A stretch of DNA of 64,000 nt from Chitinophagales bacterium (GTDB lineage: Bacteria > Bacteroidota > Bacteroidia > Chitinophagales > Chitinophagaceae). The notes under the pieces are model-generated. The model was not told the DNA's origin. It saw only the letters and a program-made list of their open reading frames with translations, and ran no database searches. A program made the translations under genes and the position numbers. Where the stretch lies: positions 128,641-192,640 of the forward strand of contig JAAFIK010000003.1 in the NCBI GenBank assembly GCA_013298665.1, read 5' to 3'. Below, in pieces: positions 19,761 to 30,900 of this stretch; the stretch's first letter is position 1, and the number at the start of each line of letters is the position of its first letter.

Positions 19761-22700
19761 ATGACTAAATTATGCTCCGTATTCCTGCTTTTCCTGTTGC
19801 CTGGTCTGGTATCCGCACAGGTGCCTACGATTACCGCATTTGACCCTTTTGCAGGACCAATTGGTACGGTTGTAAAGATCGAGGGGAGTAATTTCAGTAC
19901 CACACCCGCCAGTAATACTGTTTATTTTGGGGCGGTAAAAGCAGTGGTGACGGCGGCTGCAACTGATGAACTCACGGTAGTGGTGCCTGTTGGCGCCAGC
20001 TTTCAACCCATTACGGTTACGGTCAACAACCTGACTGCTTATGCCCCCGAACCCTTTGTGGTTACTTTCCCCGGCGCAGCATCGGTTTTTTCGGCCAACT
20101 CTTTTGCTCCTAAGCTGGATCTTTCTGTTAGCCAGCAGCCCAATTATCTCTCTGCCGGTGATTTTGACGGCGATGGTAAAGCAGATATGGTTGTGGCCGT
20201 ACAAAGCAGCGGCTTTGGTGTACAGGTGCTGCGCAATACCAGCACAACAGGCAATATTGGCTTTACGGGGGTAACTACCCTGCCCTCCAGCACCGTAGGG
20301 ATGACGACTACCCTGGGCGATCTGGATAACGATGGTCGTTTAGATATTGTCATGGCCGACCACAGCAATAAGGTAACCGTATACCGCAATACCAGTACAA
20401 CCGGGAGTATTTCCTTTGCAGCGGGTATCGTGGTACCGCTTGGCTCCGGCTCTTCCCGGGGTATTGCCATTGCTGATCTGGATGGCGATGGCCGGGCTGA
20501 TATGGCGGTTACCAACCAGAACCAAAGCCAGATGGCGGTATTCCGTAACCTGAGCAGCGGACCAGGTAATATCAACTTTAATACGGCACAAAGCTTTGCT
20601 ACCGGCAGCTTACCCTATGGTGTAGCCATTACCGATCTTGACGGCGACGGAAAGGCAGATATCGCCGTAGCCAATGCCTCTTCAGCCTCATTTTCTGTCT
20701 TCCGCAATACCAGTACACCAGGCAATATTACCCTGGCGGCAAAGACGGATTTTACCACCGGTATAGCGCCATACAACCTGGCGGTAGTGGATCTGGATGA
20801 TGATGGTCTCGAAGAAATTGCTGTTACCAATTCCAATTCAAATACCCTTTCCCTTTTTGAAAACACGAGCAGCCCGGGCAGCATCAGTTTTGGTGCCAAA
20901 CAGGACTATGCCACTGCCTCTGCGCCCAGGTCGGTTTCGGCTGGCGATATGGATGGCGATGGCGATGTGGATCTGGTGGTGGGTTACAATAATGGCACAC
21001 AGGCCGTGAGTGTGTTTCAGAATACGAGCATCCTCAACTCAGTCTCCGTAGCTGCTGCTGTTAATTACACGGTTAATGGCTCTTCCGCATTCAGTGTATT
21101 GCTTACCGACCTGGATAATGACGGGAAAATGGATATGGCCACACCCAGCTATTTTAACAAGGTCATTTCCATCCTCCGCAATAAATCCAGCGAACCCGGT
21201 ATCACTACCTTTTCGCCAGTTGCAGCCCTGTCGGGTGCCACCGTTACCATTACCGGTACCAACTTTACCGGTACCACTGCGGTTAGTTTTGGTGGTGTAC
21301 CGGCAACATCATTTACCGTTGTTTCCTCTACAAGCATTACTGCCGTAGTGGGTAATGGTGCATCGGGTAACGTGGTCGTTACTACACCATCAGGTACCGG
21401 TACAGCAGCAGGATTTACCTTTCTGGCCGTGCCGGGTATCACTTCCTTTACGCCCGCAACTGCCAAAACCGGCGACACTATAACCCTTACCGGAACTTAC
21501 ATGAACACGACTACAAGTGTAAAGTTTGGCGGTGTTTCCGCCACCAGTATGGTTATTGTATCTGCAACAGTCCTCAAAGCCGTGGTAGGTAACGGTGCCA
21601 GTGGCAGCATAAATGTCTCCAACAACAATGGCAATTCGTCTTTGCCGGGCTTTACTTATTTACCCCCCATTGCACCCAACTTCTCTTACGGTCCTGCGGG
21701 CAATTTGTATGCCCCGGCCCTTGTGCAGTTGACCGATCTGACCACTGGCCCCCAACCAATACTTTCCTGGTTGTGGAACCTTGGCAATGGTCAAACATCT
21801 ACCCTGAAAGATCCGGTTGTACTCTACACCAGTCCCGGTTTGTATAATATTATGCTGGCCGTAAGCGATGGGGATACCACCGCTTTTGTTACCAAATCCA
21901 TACAGATACTTGCGCCACCACCGGTCATCAGTTCTTTTACCCCGGTATCGGGACCGGCCGGCACTACGGTAACCATCCGCGGACTTCGTTTCAGTAGTAC
22001 TGCCTTAGACAATATTGTATATTTTGGTGCTACCCGTGCCACGGTAACAGCGGCAACTGATACAACCCTCACTGTTGTTGTGCCCATTGGTGCCACTTAC
22101 CAGCCCATCACGGCAACGGTTAGCGGACTGACGGCTTTTGCCGCACAGCCCTTTATACCCACTTATACCGGTGGTGACAATAATCTTTATTTCGCCACCC
22201 GGATCGACTCCGCGATATCCACCACACCGGCAGGCGTAGTGGTGAGCGATGTCAATGGTGATGGCAAACCCGACCTGGCCATCACCAACCAATCTTCCAA
22301 TAACGTTGCCGTATTCCGGAATACCAGTGTACCCGATACCATTCGCCTCAGCCCCCGTGTTAACTTCTCTACCGGAAATGAACCCCGGTACCTTACCTCC
22401 GGTGATATTGATGGAGACGGTAAGCCTGACCTGGTGGTACCCAACAGCCAGGCACCCGGTACGATAACAGTATTACGCAATACGGGTACAGGTGGCATCG
22501 TAGCATTTGCACCAGGTGTTTCCTTTGCCACGGCAGGATACAGTTTCCCCGCAAATGTTGCCATTGGCGATCTGAATGCGGATGGTAAACCTGATCTGGT
22601 GGTCAGCGACAGTACCAATAAATTGTATGTATTTGAAAACAGGAGCAGTATAGGTAGCATTGTTTTTGCCAGTCCGGTGCAGCTTGCCCTGACCTCCTAT

Positions 22701-23729
22701 AACAGTAATTTTGTTGCCATCGGCGATCTTGATGGTGATGGCAAACCCGACCTGGCAGTAGCCAACGACTACAGCGACAGGGTAGGAGTGTTCAGGAATA
22801 CAACGGTAAACGGCATACTGGCCTTTACTGCCGTGACGGATTTTGCAACGGCTTCAAACCCTGTTGTGGTGGCCATCGGTGATCTTGATGGTGATGGTAA
22901 ATCCGATCTGGTTACGGCCAATCAATATGCCAACAACGTATCTATCCTGCGGAATACCAGTACAGCAGGTAACATCGCGTTTGCCCCCCGGGTTGACTCT
23001 GCTGTGGGCAGCCAGCCATATTTTGTTGCCATTGGCGATATCAATGGTGATGGCAAACCGGATATTGCGGTGAGTAACGGGGTTTCGGGATCGGTATCGG
23101 TATTGCGGAATACGTGTACACCGGGCTTACTCTCTTTTGCCCGCCGCATCAATACCCCCACGGGTGCTTATCCGGGCGGTCTGGCCATTGCAGACCTTGA
23201 CGGCGACGGCAAACCCGATATGACAACGGCCAACCGCCTGGGTGGTACGTTTTCACTCCTGCGTAATACCACGGGTACCTATGCGGGCACGATCTTATGT
23301 CCGGGCGCAGGGACCATGCTCCCCGCGGGTATTGCCGGCAGCAGCTACCAGTGGCAGATCAGCACCGACTCGGTCAATTTTACCAATCTCGCCGCAGGCC
23401 CGAACTATAGCGGAACCAATACGGCAATGCTTACGCTTACCAATATGCCATCGGCTGCTTATGGTACGGTATACCGCTGTGTGGTGGATGGGACAAATGG
23501 CAACCGTTACACCATCCGTTTTGTCAACAACTGGATGGGTGCAGTCAACAATGCCTGGGAAGAGCCGGGCAACTGGTCTTGCGGACAGGTACCCGATGGC
23601 AATACCGATGTGGTGATCAGCAGCGGCCTCGTGGTACTGGCTTCAAACGGAATCTGCCGTACGCTCACAGTCAATACCGGGGCGGGCTTTACCATTGCAC
23701 CGGGCTTTGTGCTGACGATTACGCGTTAG
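19761..23729 (+). CDS. Secreted IPT/TIG + FG-GAP/VCBS repeat protein with PKD-like domain
   Basis: Signal peptide; many (D)xDGDGKxD repeats with VFRNTST motifs; TIG units (ITAFDPFAGPIGTVVKIEGSNF, ISSFTPVSGPAGTTVTIRG); PKD-like segment (LSWLWNLGNGQTSTLKDPVVLYTSPGLYNI). Confidence 0.92.
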   Translation: MTKLCSVFLLFLLPGLVSAQVPTITAFDPFAGPIGTVVKIEGSNFSTTPASNTVYFGAVKAVVTAAATDELTVVVPVGASFQPITVTVNNLTAYAPEPFVVTFPGAASVFSANSFAPKLDLSVSQQPNYLSAGDFDGDGKADMVVAVQSSGFGVQVLRNTSTTGNIGFTGVTTLPSSTVGMTTTLGDLDNDGRLDIVMADHSNKVTVYRNTSTTGSISFAAGIVVPLGSGSSRGIAIADLDGDGRADMAVTNQNQSQMAVFRNLSSGPGNINFNTAQSFATGSLPYGVAITDLDGDGKADIAVANASSASFSVFRNTSTPGNITLAAKTDFTTGIAPYNLAVVDLDDDGLEEIAVTNSNSNTLSLFENTSSPGSISFGAKQDYATASAPRSVSAGDMDGDGDVDLVVGYNNGTQAVSVFQNTSILNSVSVAAAVNYTVNGSSAFSVLLTDLDNDGKMDMATPSYFNKVISILRNKSSEPGITTFSPVAALSGATVTITGTNFTGTTAVSFGGVPATSFTVVSSTSITAVVGNGASGNVVVTTPSGTGTAAGFTFLAVPGITSFTPATAKTGDTITLTGTYMNTTTSVKFGGVSATSMVIVSATVLKAVVGNGASGSINVSNNNGNSSLPGFTYLPPIAPNFSYGPAGNLYAPALVQLTDLTTGPQPILSWLWNLGNGQTSTLKDPVVLYTSPGLYNIMLAVSDGDTTAFVTKSIQILAPPPVISSFTPVSGPAGTTVTIRGLRFSSTALDNIVYFGATRATVTAATDTTLTVVVPIGATYQPITATVSGLTAFAAQPFIPTYTGGDNNLYFATRIDSAISTTPAGVVVSDVNGDGKPDLAITNQSSNNVAVFRNTSVPDTIRLSPRVNFSTGNEPRYLTSGDIDGDGKPDLVVPNSQAPGTITVLRNTGTGGIVAFAPGVSFATAGYSFPANVAIGDLNADGKPDLVVSDSTNKLYVFENRSSIGSIVFASPVQLALTSYNSNFVAIGDLDGDGKPDLAVANDYSDRVGVFRNTTVNGILAFTAVTDFATASNPVVVAIGDLDGDGKSDLVTANQYANNVSILRNTSTAGNIAFAPRVDSAVGSQPYFVAIGDINGDGKPDIAVSNGVSGSVSVLRNTCTPGLLSFARRINTPTGAYPGGLAIADLDGDGKPDMTTANRLGGTFSLLRNTTGTYAGTILCPGAGTMLPAGIAGSSYQWQISTDSVNFTNLAAGPNYSGTNTAMLTLTNMPSAAYGTVYRCVVDGTNGNRYTIRFVNNWMGAVNNAWEEPGNWSCGQVPDGNTDVVISSGLVVLASNGICRTLTVNTGAGFTIAPGFVLTITR

Positions 23730-23870
23730 GAGTACTTGGACTGAGTATTCAGTACTCAGTACTCAGTACCAAGTCGTTAGTACAGATGCAGGATATAAGA
23801 TGCAAGATATGAGATATGAGAAGCAAGACGCTCCGGTACCAGATACTTAGTACTCAGTACTGAATAATCA
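23730..23870. repeat. Intergenic inverted-repeat element with internal direct repeats
   Basis: Left arm GAGTATTCAGTACTCAGTACTCAGTACC, right arm (reverse complement) GATTATTCAGTACTGAGTACTAAGTATC; centre has GATGCAGGATATAAGATGCAAGATATGAGATATGAG. Confidence 0.7.
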
Positions 23871-24923
23871 AAAAAACATCCACGGAAATTTATTAGGGCA
23901 AACATCTGATGGGCACTCACCTTCATAATTGGCCGAGCGGCTGTCGTAAAAACCTCCGCCCTCAAAACTAAGTCCGGTGTGGCGGCTGGTAGGGTTGTAC
24001 AGGTACATATCAACACTGCTGCCCAGCCGGTAACGTTTATCCACCCCGTTATTATAAGCGGCCTTTTTATCAAGGAACCGGAAGTTGATACCCGCACTGA
24101 TGCTGTGGCTGCTGTTGCCGCCAAAATCTGCATTGTTGCGGTACCAGATGCTGAGTTCGCTAAAGTATTCTTTAAAATCAATGAGGGCACCCACGGCCAG
24201 GCTGCTGCTCTTACCCTGGAGGTTGAGCACAACGCTGGGTTTGACCACGATGGGCTGCACATTTTCGCGTTCATTATTGTATGATAGATTGGCCGTCAGC
24301 CGCATCGGCAGTCTGCTGCTGCGACTGCTGCCACCGAGGCCATCATGCGGCCTCGTAATATGGTGCAGGGCGCTACCCGCACAGAAATTGCCCCAGGTAG
24401 CAAGCAGACCGGCACCAGCATCAAGATAGTTTTGATTGGGCTGCCTGAAAATTTCAGCGTCTGACGGAATGCCGAGTATGCCCTGTGTTTCGCTAAGCTG
24501 ATCGCCGAACAAAAGTTTACTGGTATTCAACCCCTTCCATACCCAGCCGATCTGCATACCCATACTTATAAAAAGGTCATGACATTCTTCAGTACGGCTA
24601 CCGATGTTTTTAGCCAATGAAAGATAGACCCCCGTGGTACGCAGGTAACCTTCGCTGAAATGGTTGACCATTAAGCCCATTGAAGCCTGTGGATAATACA
24701 GGTGTTTGTCTACCGACACATTGGTGTACATAAGGGGTTGCGGTAACCTTGTCCATTGCATCCGGTTCACGCCGCTTATCCGGAAATCGTTGCGCATGCA
24801 ACCCGTTAGTGCGGGATTCATGTAAAGCGGTGCATAATAAAACTGGCTGAACAACGGATCCTGCGCCTGTACCGAAACGGTAAGCAGCAGGCCGATGATC
24901 AAATGAAAGCTGTATTGTTTCAT
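23868..24923 (-). CDS. PorP/SprF family type IX secretion system membrane protein
   Basis: QDPLFSQFYYAPLYMNPALTGCMRNDFRISGVNRMQW is the characteristic PorP/SprF N-terminus. Confidence 0.95.
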   Translation of the reverse strand: MKQYSFHLIIGLLLTVSVQAQDPLFSQFYYAPLYMNPALTGCMRNDFRISGVNRMQWTRLPQPLMYTNVSVDKHLYYPQASMGLMVNHFSEGYLRTTGVYLSLAKNIGSRTEECHDLFISMGMQIGWVWKGLNTSKLLFGDQLSETQGILGIPSDAEIFRQPNQNYLDAGAGLLATWGNFCAGSALHHITRPHDGLGGSSRSSRLPMRLTANLSYNNERENVQPIVVKPSVVLNLQGKSSSLAVGALIDFKEYFSELSIWYRNNADFGGNSSHSISAGINFRFLDKKAAYNNGVDKRYRLGSSVDMYLYNPTSRHTGLSFEGGGFYDSRSANYEGECPSDVCPNKFPWMFF

Positions 24924-24941
24924 AAATATCTTTTGTTTGTA

Positions 24942-27900
24942 TTACCTGAATAGGGTTACTGTTCCGGAAGACCTTGGCTTAAGGTCTCCATTGTATTGCA
25001 TACCATCCCATTGTGTGCCGTTTCGGAAATCGGCCACCCGGATCACCCATAAATATGCGTCCTGCGGCATATCCTGTCCCTTGTATTTGCCATCCCAGCC
25101 CTCGCTCGGACGGCCATCGGCATCCAGCGCCGTGGTTTCAAACAGGAGTTTACCCAATCCGTCAAATACCTGCAACTGGTAGCGCAGCAAGCCCTTGCCT
25201 TTGGGCAGGAAACTGCGCAGTTCGTATTTCTGGCTGTTGGGGTAAAAGGCATTGGGTACAAACAGGGTGCCATCTACTTTCTCTATCGTTACCCGCACCG
25301 AGTCCCTGCCCCGGCAGCCCGTTTCAAAATCTGTCAGCAGCAGCCGCACCAGGAAACTGCCTGTATTACCATAGGGATGCGTAACCTGCCGGCCCGACCG
25401 GGATACCCCATCACCCATTGTCCACAACCAGGTTTTATTGATGTTTGCCGCCGTGCTATCGGAAAAGGTAAACTGCCGCTCAGGCTGACGAATGACAAAG
25501 CCTGGGGATACGGTGATCTTTGGTCTGGGTGAAGGGAGTACCGTAAAACTGGCGCTGGCCGAAGTATCGCCACAGTTGGTTACCGCTGAAGCAATGGCTT
25601 CAATGGTAAAGACCACGGGTTGACTGCTGCCCGGGGGTACGGTAAAACGGTGGAAATAGGGGTTGCCTGTTCCCACGATCACCCCATTTATCCGCCAACT
25701 ATAAGCCAGCGTACCCGGACCGGTATAATCGCTCCGCGCAATCAGCCTTATGGTGGTATCGGTATTGCAGGTTTGTATCGTATCCGGTTGCAGGATTGTT
25801 TTGGGTTTTGGAAACAGGGTAAAGACCCTGGTGACACTGTCGCGACAACCCGCGCTGTTGGTCACCACCAGTTTAACCGAATAAGAGCCGGGCTGCTGGT
25901 ATTGGTAAGCCGCCGTGCTGCCCGAAGCGGTAAACTGGCCACCTGGCAAGGCAGGGTCAAAAAAGGTCCATTGTATGCTGCCCGCTGCTGTGGTACCCGG
26001 CGCCGTTACCGAGAGGGTATAGCCCGGTGCACAGAGCGGGGCGGTATTGGTGAGGATGATCTGTGCGGGTATCCTCGCCACCACTTCCACCACAATGGCA
26101 GCCGTATCCATACAGAGCAGTCCGGTATTACCGAGTTTTTTGGCGACAAGTTGTACCGTAAAGAAACCCGCCTGGGTAAAGGTATGCGTGGCATTGGTGG
26201 CCGTGGTATTGGTGCCGCCATCTCCCCAGATCCATTCATAGGCATTGGCATTGAGTGAGGTATTGGTGGTGCGGATGCTGTCGCCGGTACAGATCTTTAC
26301 AGCGTTGAGCGTAAACTGGGCTTTTGGTGTGGCATACACCACTACCTGGCGCGTCACCATTGTGTCGGTACAATCGTTAACGAACCGGATTTTCGGAAAA
26401 TAAGTACCCGCATTGACATAGGTATGGTAAAAATTGCCGGGCAGGTTGAGTGTGGTATCGAGCGGACTGCCATCACCATAATTCCAGATGATGAATGCGG
26501 CACCGATGGATGCGTTGAGAAAATTGACGACACCAGGTGCACAGGTCTCCTGTGAAGTACCGCTTACCGTTATGGCTGCTTCGATGGTGCGCGGCGATAC
26601 AATGATATCGGTAACTGCAGTATCCCGCCCGCAAACATTCTCTGCAATCAACCGCAGTTTAAACGTATCGATAGTATTGGTTATATAGACCGGCTTGAGG
26701 ATGGTGTCGCGATTGGCCGTTACAAAACTGCTGCCATATCCATAGTTCCAGTAAAACAGGCTGCTGTTGAGCGATGAGCCATTGGTAATGGAGGGGGTGA
26801 ATGTGGAACAACCCCGTGTGGCTGTGGGCGTAAAGCCAGCACGGGGTTTCGACAGCACACGGATGCTGTCGCGGTATTCCACAATGCTGCAGCCATTGTC
26901 GGCACGCAGTATAATATGGTAAGTGGTATCCCTCGGTAATGGGTTGGGGTTAAACAGGATCGTGCCCGGCTGGGTGCTGATGCTCGTCTGCCCGTTGCCA
27001 AACAACCAGGTAAAGCTGACCGTACCATCCAGCACAGAAGATGTATTGGTAAAGCTCACAGATAGCGGACCGCAGCCAACTGAAACGCTTTTGGTAAAGG
27101 CGGGTACCACATTGCGCGTGGTGATCAACCGGATCGTTTTACTGTCTGGCCGGCAGCCGAAAGCACTCTGTACGTCTAACCGTATGTCCACCGTATCCCC
27201 GGCAAGCGCCATTGTATAACCCGGAAAAGCGCCGGTAGTATTGGGTGTACCCAATGGCACACCATCAGCATACCAACTGTAGAGCCCATTACCGGAGAAA
27301 GGGGTAACCGTAATGGTGGTATCTAATACAGCACCTGCGCAGAGCAGGGTGTCCCTTGCCGTAAAGATGGCTCTGGCATCCGGCCTTACGGTAATGCACA
27401 GCACATTGCTCGGTTGGGGCTGGTTGCTGCCACAGGTGGCTGTGGTTACATTGCGGCGGTAGCAGGCAGACTGTGTCAGTACACCCGGGTCATAATCAGC
27501 GCCAATGGCTCCGGAAATTATGGTCCAGGGTGCCTGTCCATTCGAGCTTTGTTCCCAGCTATAGGTATAGCCACCACCACCACCCTGTGGCGGCGAACCA
27601 CTGATGATACCCGCTGTTGTACCCGTGCAGATTTCACGGTTGGCCGGCAGCGTATTGTTACTGATGCTGCCATTCACCGTTACCTGTACCGCCGTACTGG
27701 TATCGCTGCAGGCACCCGAGCGTATGACGCGCTTATACCAGGTGGATGTTGTTGGGCTGACGGTTATCTGCTGGTTGGGCAGGAGTGGTGCCGGGGTGAG
27801 TGGGGTATAGGTAATATTATCCGTGCTGCTGAGCCATACATAAGTAAAGCTGCCACTGCCACCGGTGGGCAGACTGCCCGTAATGGCGGCGGTATTGTTG

Positions 27901-30900
27901 ATACAGATGGCCTGGGTGGGTGGATTGATGCTGTTGCCGCTGAGTGGCGGGAGGTTGTTAATGGTGACGGTATCCCTTGTTGGGGTACATACACCAGCCG
28001 TACCCGTTACTGTCCATTCAAAGCTATAGGTCTGCCCGGCTACCAGCCCGGTAATGGTGCTGTTGGCCTGCGCCGGATTGGTAATGGTTACAGTAGCAGC
28101 GGGTATTTCGCGCCAGGTACCGCTGCCTACAGCCGGTGATGTACCCTGCAGGGTAAACTCTATGGCATTGCAGAGCGTGGTATCATTACCCGCGCGGGCT
28201 GCAGCCACCCCCGGTAATACGGTTATGCGCCGGATCAGGGTATCGCTGCTGCAGCCATTGGTACTGCCCCATATCCGGTATTCTACTACTGCACTGCCGG
28301 TAGTCGTATTCACCAGTAAGGGGTTGATGGCTGTTACCGCCTGGTTGCTGCCATTGCTGAAACCCGAAGCTGTGCCGCTCACCTGTGCAGCCGTCCAGGA
28401 AAACAGGGTAGGGGTAATGTTGCTGGTGAGTTGGATTGCCGCTGTACTGCCGCTGCAGATGCTGTCTTTAACCACAGTGGCTGTAATGGCGGCCCTGGGC
28501 TTTACCGTAACGGTCAATCTGAAGGTATCACCCGCACAGGTTCCTGACGATGGGATGATGGTGTAAGTTATGATGGCGTCGGTAATACCCGTGTTGACCA
28601 ATGCGTCGCTGATGGTACCACTACCCGGGGATGTATTGCCGGTAGCTGTTCCTGTTGTTACCTGGGATGTCCATTGAAAACTGCTGCCGGGGGTACTGGA
28701 GACGGGTGTATAAGTGATGCGGGTATTGCTGCAAATGCTCAGGCTGCTGTCGCGTCCGGTATTGTTGCCCGACAGCAGTACGAGGATACTGTCTGTGGCA
28801 GCGGCGCAGGCGCTGGGTGTGGTGGGTGTTGCACTGAAGCGGAGTTTGAAACTGCCAGCCGCTTTATCCGCAGCAGAGAGCGTATACACCGTTGCAGCGG
28901 CATTGCCGGGTGTAAAACTGCCCGTGCCGCTGCTGGTCCACAACAAGGTTCCGGCCGGTCCGGTAACCGTGGCCGTGAGGTTGAGGTTATCCGGACTGGC
29001 GCAGAAGCTGAGCGTATCCGGCCCGGCATCTGCCGTTACTTTTTCGCTGAAGCGGATGCGGTGAACAACCGTTTTGGTACCGCAGTTATTGACGTAGACC
29101 AGTGTTATGGTATAGAGGCCATAATCCTGGAAACGGATGATGGGGTAGCGATCGTTTGGTCCTGTGCCACCGGTAAAGTTATGGCCACCCCCTGTTACCG
29201 TCCAGGTATACGATTGGTTGCCCTGGTTGGCATTGTAGTTGGGTTTGTGCAGGGGGTTGGTACCGAAATCAATCGTGACATCTTTGGTACAATAGCCAGT
29301 GTCGGGAGGGAAGGTTACGGTTGCCGAGCCGGTGATGTTGACGATTTTCTTAACATCCTTTACAAAAGTACCACAGCTATTGGTGACTCCAAGGTGTACA
29401 ATATAAATGCCCGGCTGGTGAAAAATGAAATATGGTTCATAGGCACTATCATTGGGTACAATGGTATAGATGCCGCTGTTCGGGTTTACATCCAAGCCGG
29501 TGCTGTAGTAACAAACCCGCCATTTCCATTTGTTCTCGCGGCAATTGTTGGCAGAAGATTGGTTGTCGGTAAAGACCGTATCTCCCGTACAAAGCGCGAT
29601 AGAATCTGCGCCATTGAGAAAATATTCAACAACGGGCCTGGGTTCTACGCAAACGATATGAGTGATCTCGCTGACGCAGGGATTGTTTTCCACGACAAGC
29701 CTGATCGTATAATTGCCAACAGTATTAAAAATGGTGTCCAGGTTTCTCGGTGCATTAATGATCAGGCTTCCGTTTACATACCATTTGTACCTGACCCCGG
29801 CATCGTTACAGGTAACAGCATTTCCCGGAGCGCTTAATCCGGTAGTACTGGTATTGATAAACGTTACCCTTGTATTCAGGCATATATACTGCGGATTAGT
29901 AAAAGCGGCAACAGGCTTTTGAAATACTTTGGGGTATCCTGTAAATGGCTCAAAATTCGAACAATATTTGTTGGAGGCTTTGATGGTAACCCGGAAAGCA
30001 TTGTAAATGGGTGGGGTACCCGGTATTGGTGGCTGACCGCATGAACTTGTGGTATAAAAGTGTTTGATCTCTCCATTGTTTACACTGAGCTCACATTGGG
30101 TGAGTGAATCAATCGGGCTCCCGTCGCCCCATTCGACGGTATAAATACAACCGGGATAATTCAGTTTGTAAGTACTTTCTACTGTGTAGGTTTTGCTTTG
30201 AGGTAAACAAAGCTGGCTACCGGTACCCTGACTTCCGAGGTTAAGGTTGCTTGCTGATGCTAAAACCAGGTAGGCTTTTACACTTTTTGTGCCACCTGAC
30301 ATAAGTGTTGCAAAAAAAGTATAGTAGTTGCCAAGCAGTACATTGAATGTAACCTGGTTACCATTTGTAGTAGTGGATACGGTATTGCCCAGGCTATCTA
30401 CTAAACGGTGACTGAAATTATTTGCTGCGCCATTGCTTTGTAACACAATTTCAAAAGGGTTTTCGGTCATGTCACATTTCCCAAATACCTTCTCCGGTAC
30501 CGAAGCCAGTATATCCGGCCCAACCAGATCATTAGCCGTACCCGCACCTGCCACAATCGTAATTGGTGCCGAGGTAACCGATACGGCCGGGCTGGTGGAC
30601 GTAATCCTGATACGGTATTGTGTACCCTGGGGGGTAGCTGCGGGTATGCGGCCATTCACAAAAGGGGTGAAGAAGCCGGTAAACTGACCGATGACTGTAC
30701 CGGGAAAGTTGCCACTGGCGTCAGAAAGAGAAAGGTCAAACCGGTTGTTGCGGTTGAAGCAACCGTTGAGCCTGATGGGTATGGCAATATCGCTGCCCGG
30801 CCCATAATCTCCGGCTGCAAAATTGGCATTGTCGATGGTAATCGTTTGCGCCCGGGTGGTGATCCCCGCTGTAAGTAAGCCCAGTAAAAAAGCAATGCGG

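Noticed and set aside
20144-23161. Minus-strand ORFs of 80-157 aa opposite the VCBS gene
   Set aside because: Periodic shadow translations of the repeated DGDGK/RNTST-encoding sequence.
25620-29837. Long plus-strand ORFs (212, 241, 387 aa) opposite the 1991-aa PKD gene
   Set aside because: Antisense shadow ORFs of a Thr/Gly-rich gene; low-complexity translations (AAGGTGDGCISDAGIAANAQ...) with no domain or initiation signal.
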